A DNA stretch of 7,149 nucleotides from Lachnoclostridium sp. UBA933 (GTDB lineage: Bacteria; Bacillota; Clostridia; Lachnospirales; Lachnospiraceae): contig DBDL01000186.1 in NCBI GenBank assembly GCA_002293545.1, forward strand, positions 285 to 7,433. The letters are read 5' to 3'. Below the pieces are notes generated by a model. It saw only the letters and a program-made list of their open reading frames with translations. It had not been told where the DNA came from and made no database searches. The translations under genes and the position numbers were made by a program. Below, one piece after another: positions 5,945 through 7,149 of the stretch (the first letter of the stretch is position 1; each line of letters begins with the position of its first letter).

Positions 5945-7042
5945 TCACAGTATCCTCGATTTGTCCACATTGATTGTACAATTTTGGTTTGCGCATTTTC
6001 CGCGGAGTGCCTGTTTTCTGAAATGATATTTTTTTTGATTCATCAGAACAGGTGAGTCGGTCAAAGCATTGCCGATCAATCCCTTTTCATCATAACCGCA
6101 TACCTTGACATTGCCTTCGCAGTCAATCCAATAGGAAAAGAACGGGACGGAGCAGTGTTTTTTTATATTTTCCGCTTTTTGACCGGGGTGAAATTCGGCG
6201 GCGGCTTCCATAGAAAAAGCGGGCGTCTGCCTATTCAGGACAGAATCGGGGAGGATAATCTTTTTCCCGTTCCGGCGCAGGCGGTTTGCCGTGCTTTTAA
6301 TAGAGTTCAGCATTTTTTTATACTCCATAAAAGACTGGTTTTCCGGCAGTTCATTCTGCACCTCATCCGGATTGTTCAAGTCTTCATGAAGCATAAGCGT
6401 ACGGAACTGAACGAGGTCAATATCAAAATGCTGTATCATTTTGTACATATCGTTCATATGTGAAAGATTGGATTTTAATAGCATGGTATTCATGCGGATT
6501 TTCGGTTTTTCGGAATGATATTTTAGTTTGGCATCAGACAGCAGTTTTAGATTGCGGCAGACTTTATCAAAATCAGAACCGGGCATAATACGGTGATAAT
6601 CCTTTTTACAAAAACCATTGAAAGAAAGAATCATTTCATCAATCCCATATTCGATTAACGTTTTCACAAGGGACTCATTTAACAGCAGACCGTTTGTACA
6701 GAAAGAAACATGCGGGATGCCTTTGGTTTTGGCATACTTTAAATATTCTGGAAAATCAGGAGTGATCAATGGTTCAAATGCGCATGAAAGATAAAGCATT
6801 CTGGTTGTGGGAGAATACAAATCAATGATTTTTTTATAATCCCTGAATTCCATATAAGGCGTTTGGGATTTGTAAGGTTTGGAATTGCACATAATACAGC
6901 GTATATTGCAGCGGCAATTGGTATCAAGCCGGATGATATCTTTTTTGATACCAAGAACATCTGCGGCAGTGAGTGCGGTGCTGCGCAGATAATCATTCCC
7001 CAGTTTATCATAAAGATTCTTCCATAGTTTTAAACTTTGCAT
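5945..7042 (-). CDS. Radical SAM protein with SPASM/Twitch-like C-terminal cysteine domain, function unknown
   Basis: A 365-residue protein. The radical SAM cluster motif CxxxCxxC is at C45, C49 and C52 (CNIRCIMC), which would bind the [4Fe-4S] cluster that cleaves S-adenosylmethionine. A further Cys43 stands just before it. The SAM-binding GGE-like motif appears as CAFEPLITPDF, and VSFCTNGLLL is the usual following strand. The C-terminal part has HC-x12-G-x4-C (C297, C315; C308 between) and then C350 and C355, resembling a reduced SPASM/Twitch domain that binds auxiliary Fe-S clusters. Related proteins modify peptides, sugars or cofactors, and many sit in polysaccharide or RiPP clusters; no precursor peptide or partner is visible here, so the substrate is unknown. 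The ATG follows AAAGGAG with good spacing. It is convergent with the PBP gene, with 20 bp between stops, and looks unrelated to the division module. Confidence 0.88.
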   Translation of the reverse strand: MQSLKLWKNLYDKLGNDYLRSTALTAADVLGIKKDIIRLDTNCRCNIRCIMCNSKPYKSQTPYMEFRDYKKIIDLYSPTTRMLYLSCAFEPLITPDFPEYLKYAKTKGIPHVSFCTNGLLLNESLVKTLIEYGIDEMILSFNGFCKKDYHRIMPGSDFDKVCRNLKLLSDAKLKYHSEKPKIRMNTMLLKSNLSHMNDMYKMIQHFDIDLVQFRTLMLHEDLNNPDEVQNELPENQSFMEYKKMLNSIKSTANRLRRNGKKIILPDSVLNRQTPAFSMEAAAEFHPGQKAENIKKHCSVPFFSYWIDCEGNVKVCGYDEKGLIGNALTDSPVLMNQKKYHFRKQALRGKCANQNCTINVDKSRIL

Positions 7043-7048
7043 TCGGAA

Positions 7049-7053
7049 CTCCT
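7049..7053 (-). promoter_or_regulatory. Ribosome binding site of the radical SAM gene
   Basis: Read on the minus strand, AGGAG (within AAAAGGAGTT) lies 6 nt before the ATG at 7042-7040 and fixes this start. No convincing -35/-10 pair was found upstream of it within the window. Confidence 0.8.
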
Positions 7054-7149
7054 TTTATTGTGCACTTATGGGTTAGTATTTCTAAGCGGCGGGAAAGTTA
7101 TGCAGGGGAGGTCCAATTAGCAGTGGTTTTGCCAAAAGGGCTTTGCTTT
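7054..7149. other. Upstream/edge region without a callable gene
   Basis: On the plus strand a frame is open from GTG 7060 to the window edge (30 codons, about VHLWVSISKRRESYAGEV and onward), and GGGGAGGT at 7105-7112 lies 10 nt before a second in-frame GTG at 7123. On the minus strand another frame is open from the edge to a TAG at 7082-7084 and would end in PLLIGPPLHNFPAA. Neither is recognised and both may be chance; the minus frame, if real, would be the end of a gene co-directional with the radical SAM gene. Confidence 0.3.

Noticed and set aside
6010..6052. Inverted repeat CCTGTTTTCTGA ... TCAGAACAGG enclosing a T8 run, as a terminator for the PBP transcript
   Set aside because: The arms need a two-base bulge and the T-run lies in the loop, not after the stem; the whole lies inside the conserved-frame radical SAM coding region.
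6155..6463. Plus-strand 102-codon open frame inside the radical SAM gene
   Set aside because: No recognisable domain or good ribosome binding site; it is antisense to a clear enzyme frame.

Overview
The window looks like ordinary chromosome from a low-to-moderate G+C Gram-positive anaerobe, most probably a clostridial (Lachnospiraceae-like) bacterium. The reasons are the Shine-Dalgarno-driven gene starts with occasional TTG starts, a Firmicutes-type ZapA, a long U32 protein and a short class B PBP paired with a SEDS protein. The taxonomic call is inference from gene style only.

Layout: positions 1-117 hold the last 38 codons of ruvB (Holliday-junction helicase motor). A 160-bp gap follows with a good sigma-A-type -10 box just before zapA (281-643), the FtsZ-ring cross-linker. 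A perfect 18-bp palindrome followed by an interrupted T-tract (681-710) separates zapA from a very long U32-family gene (735-3188). That gene overlaps ftsW/rodA-like SEDS glycosyltransferase (3176-4498, TTG start), which overlaps a class B penicillin-binding protein (4479-5924). On the opposite strand, ending 20 bp from the PBP stop, lies a radical SAM/SPASM-type protein (5945-7042). The last 107 bp contain its ribosome binding site and no gene that can be called with confidence.

Together, zapA, the SEDS polymerase and its partner transpeptidase form a small cell-division/cell-wall module outside a classical dcw cluster. The SEDS protein polymerises lipid II and the bPBP cross-links the product; their overlapping reading frames suggest coupled synthesis at similar levels. 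The U32 protein, a family whose characterised members hydroxylate RNA or ubiquinone precursors, is translationally tied to ftsW without an obvious functional link.

No wholly new system is evident. The most unusual signals are inside the U32 gene: a seven-unit, exactly 18-bp-periodic repeat encoding a Gln-centred hexapeptide (2886-3011), and a recent-looking 42-bp in-frame tandem duplication (2004-2087). The possible attenuator before this gene and the orphan radical SAM enzyme are the next most interesting.
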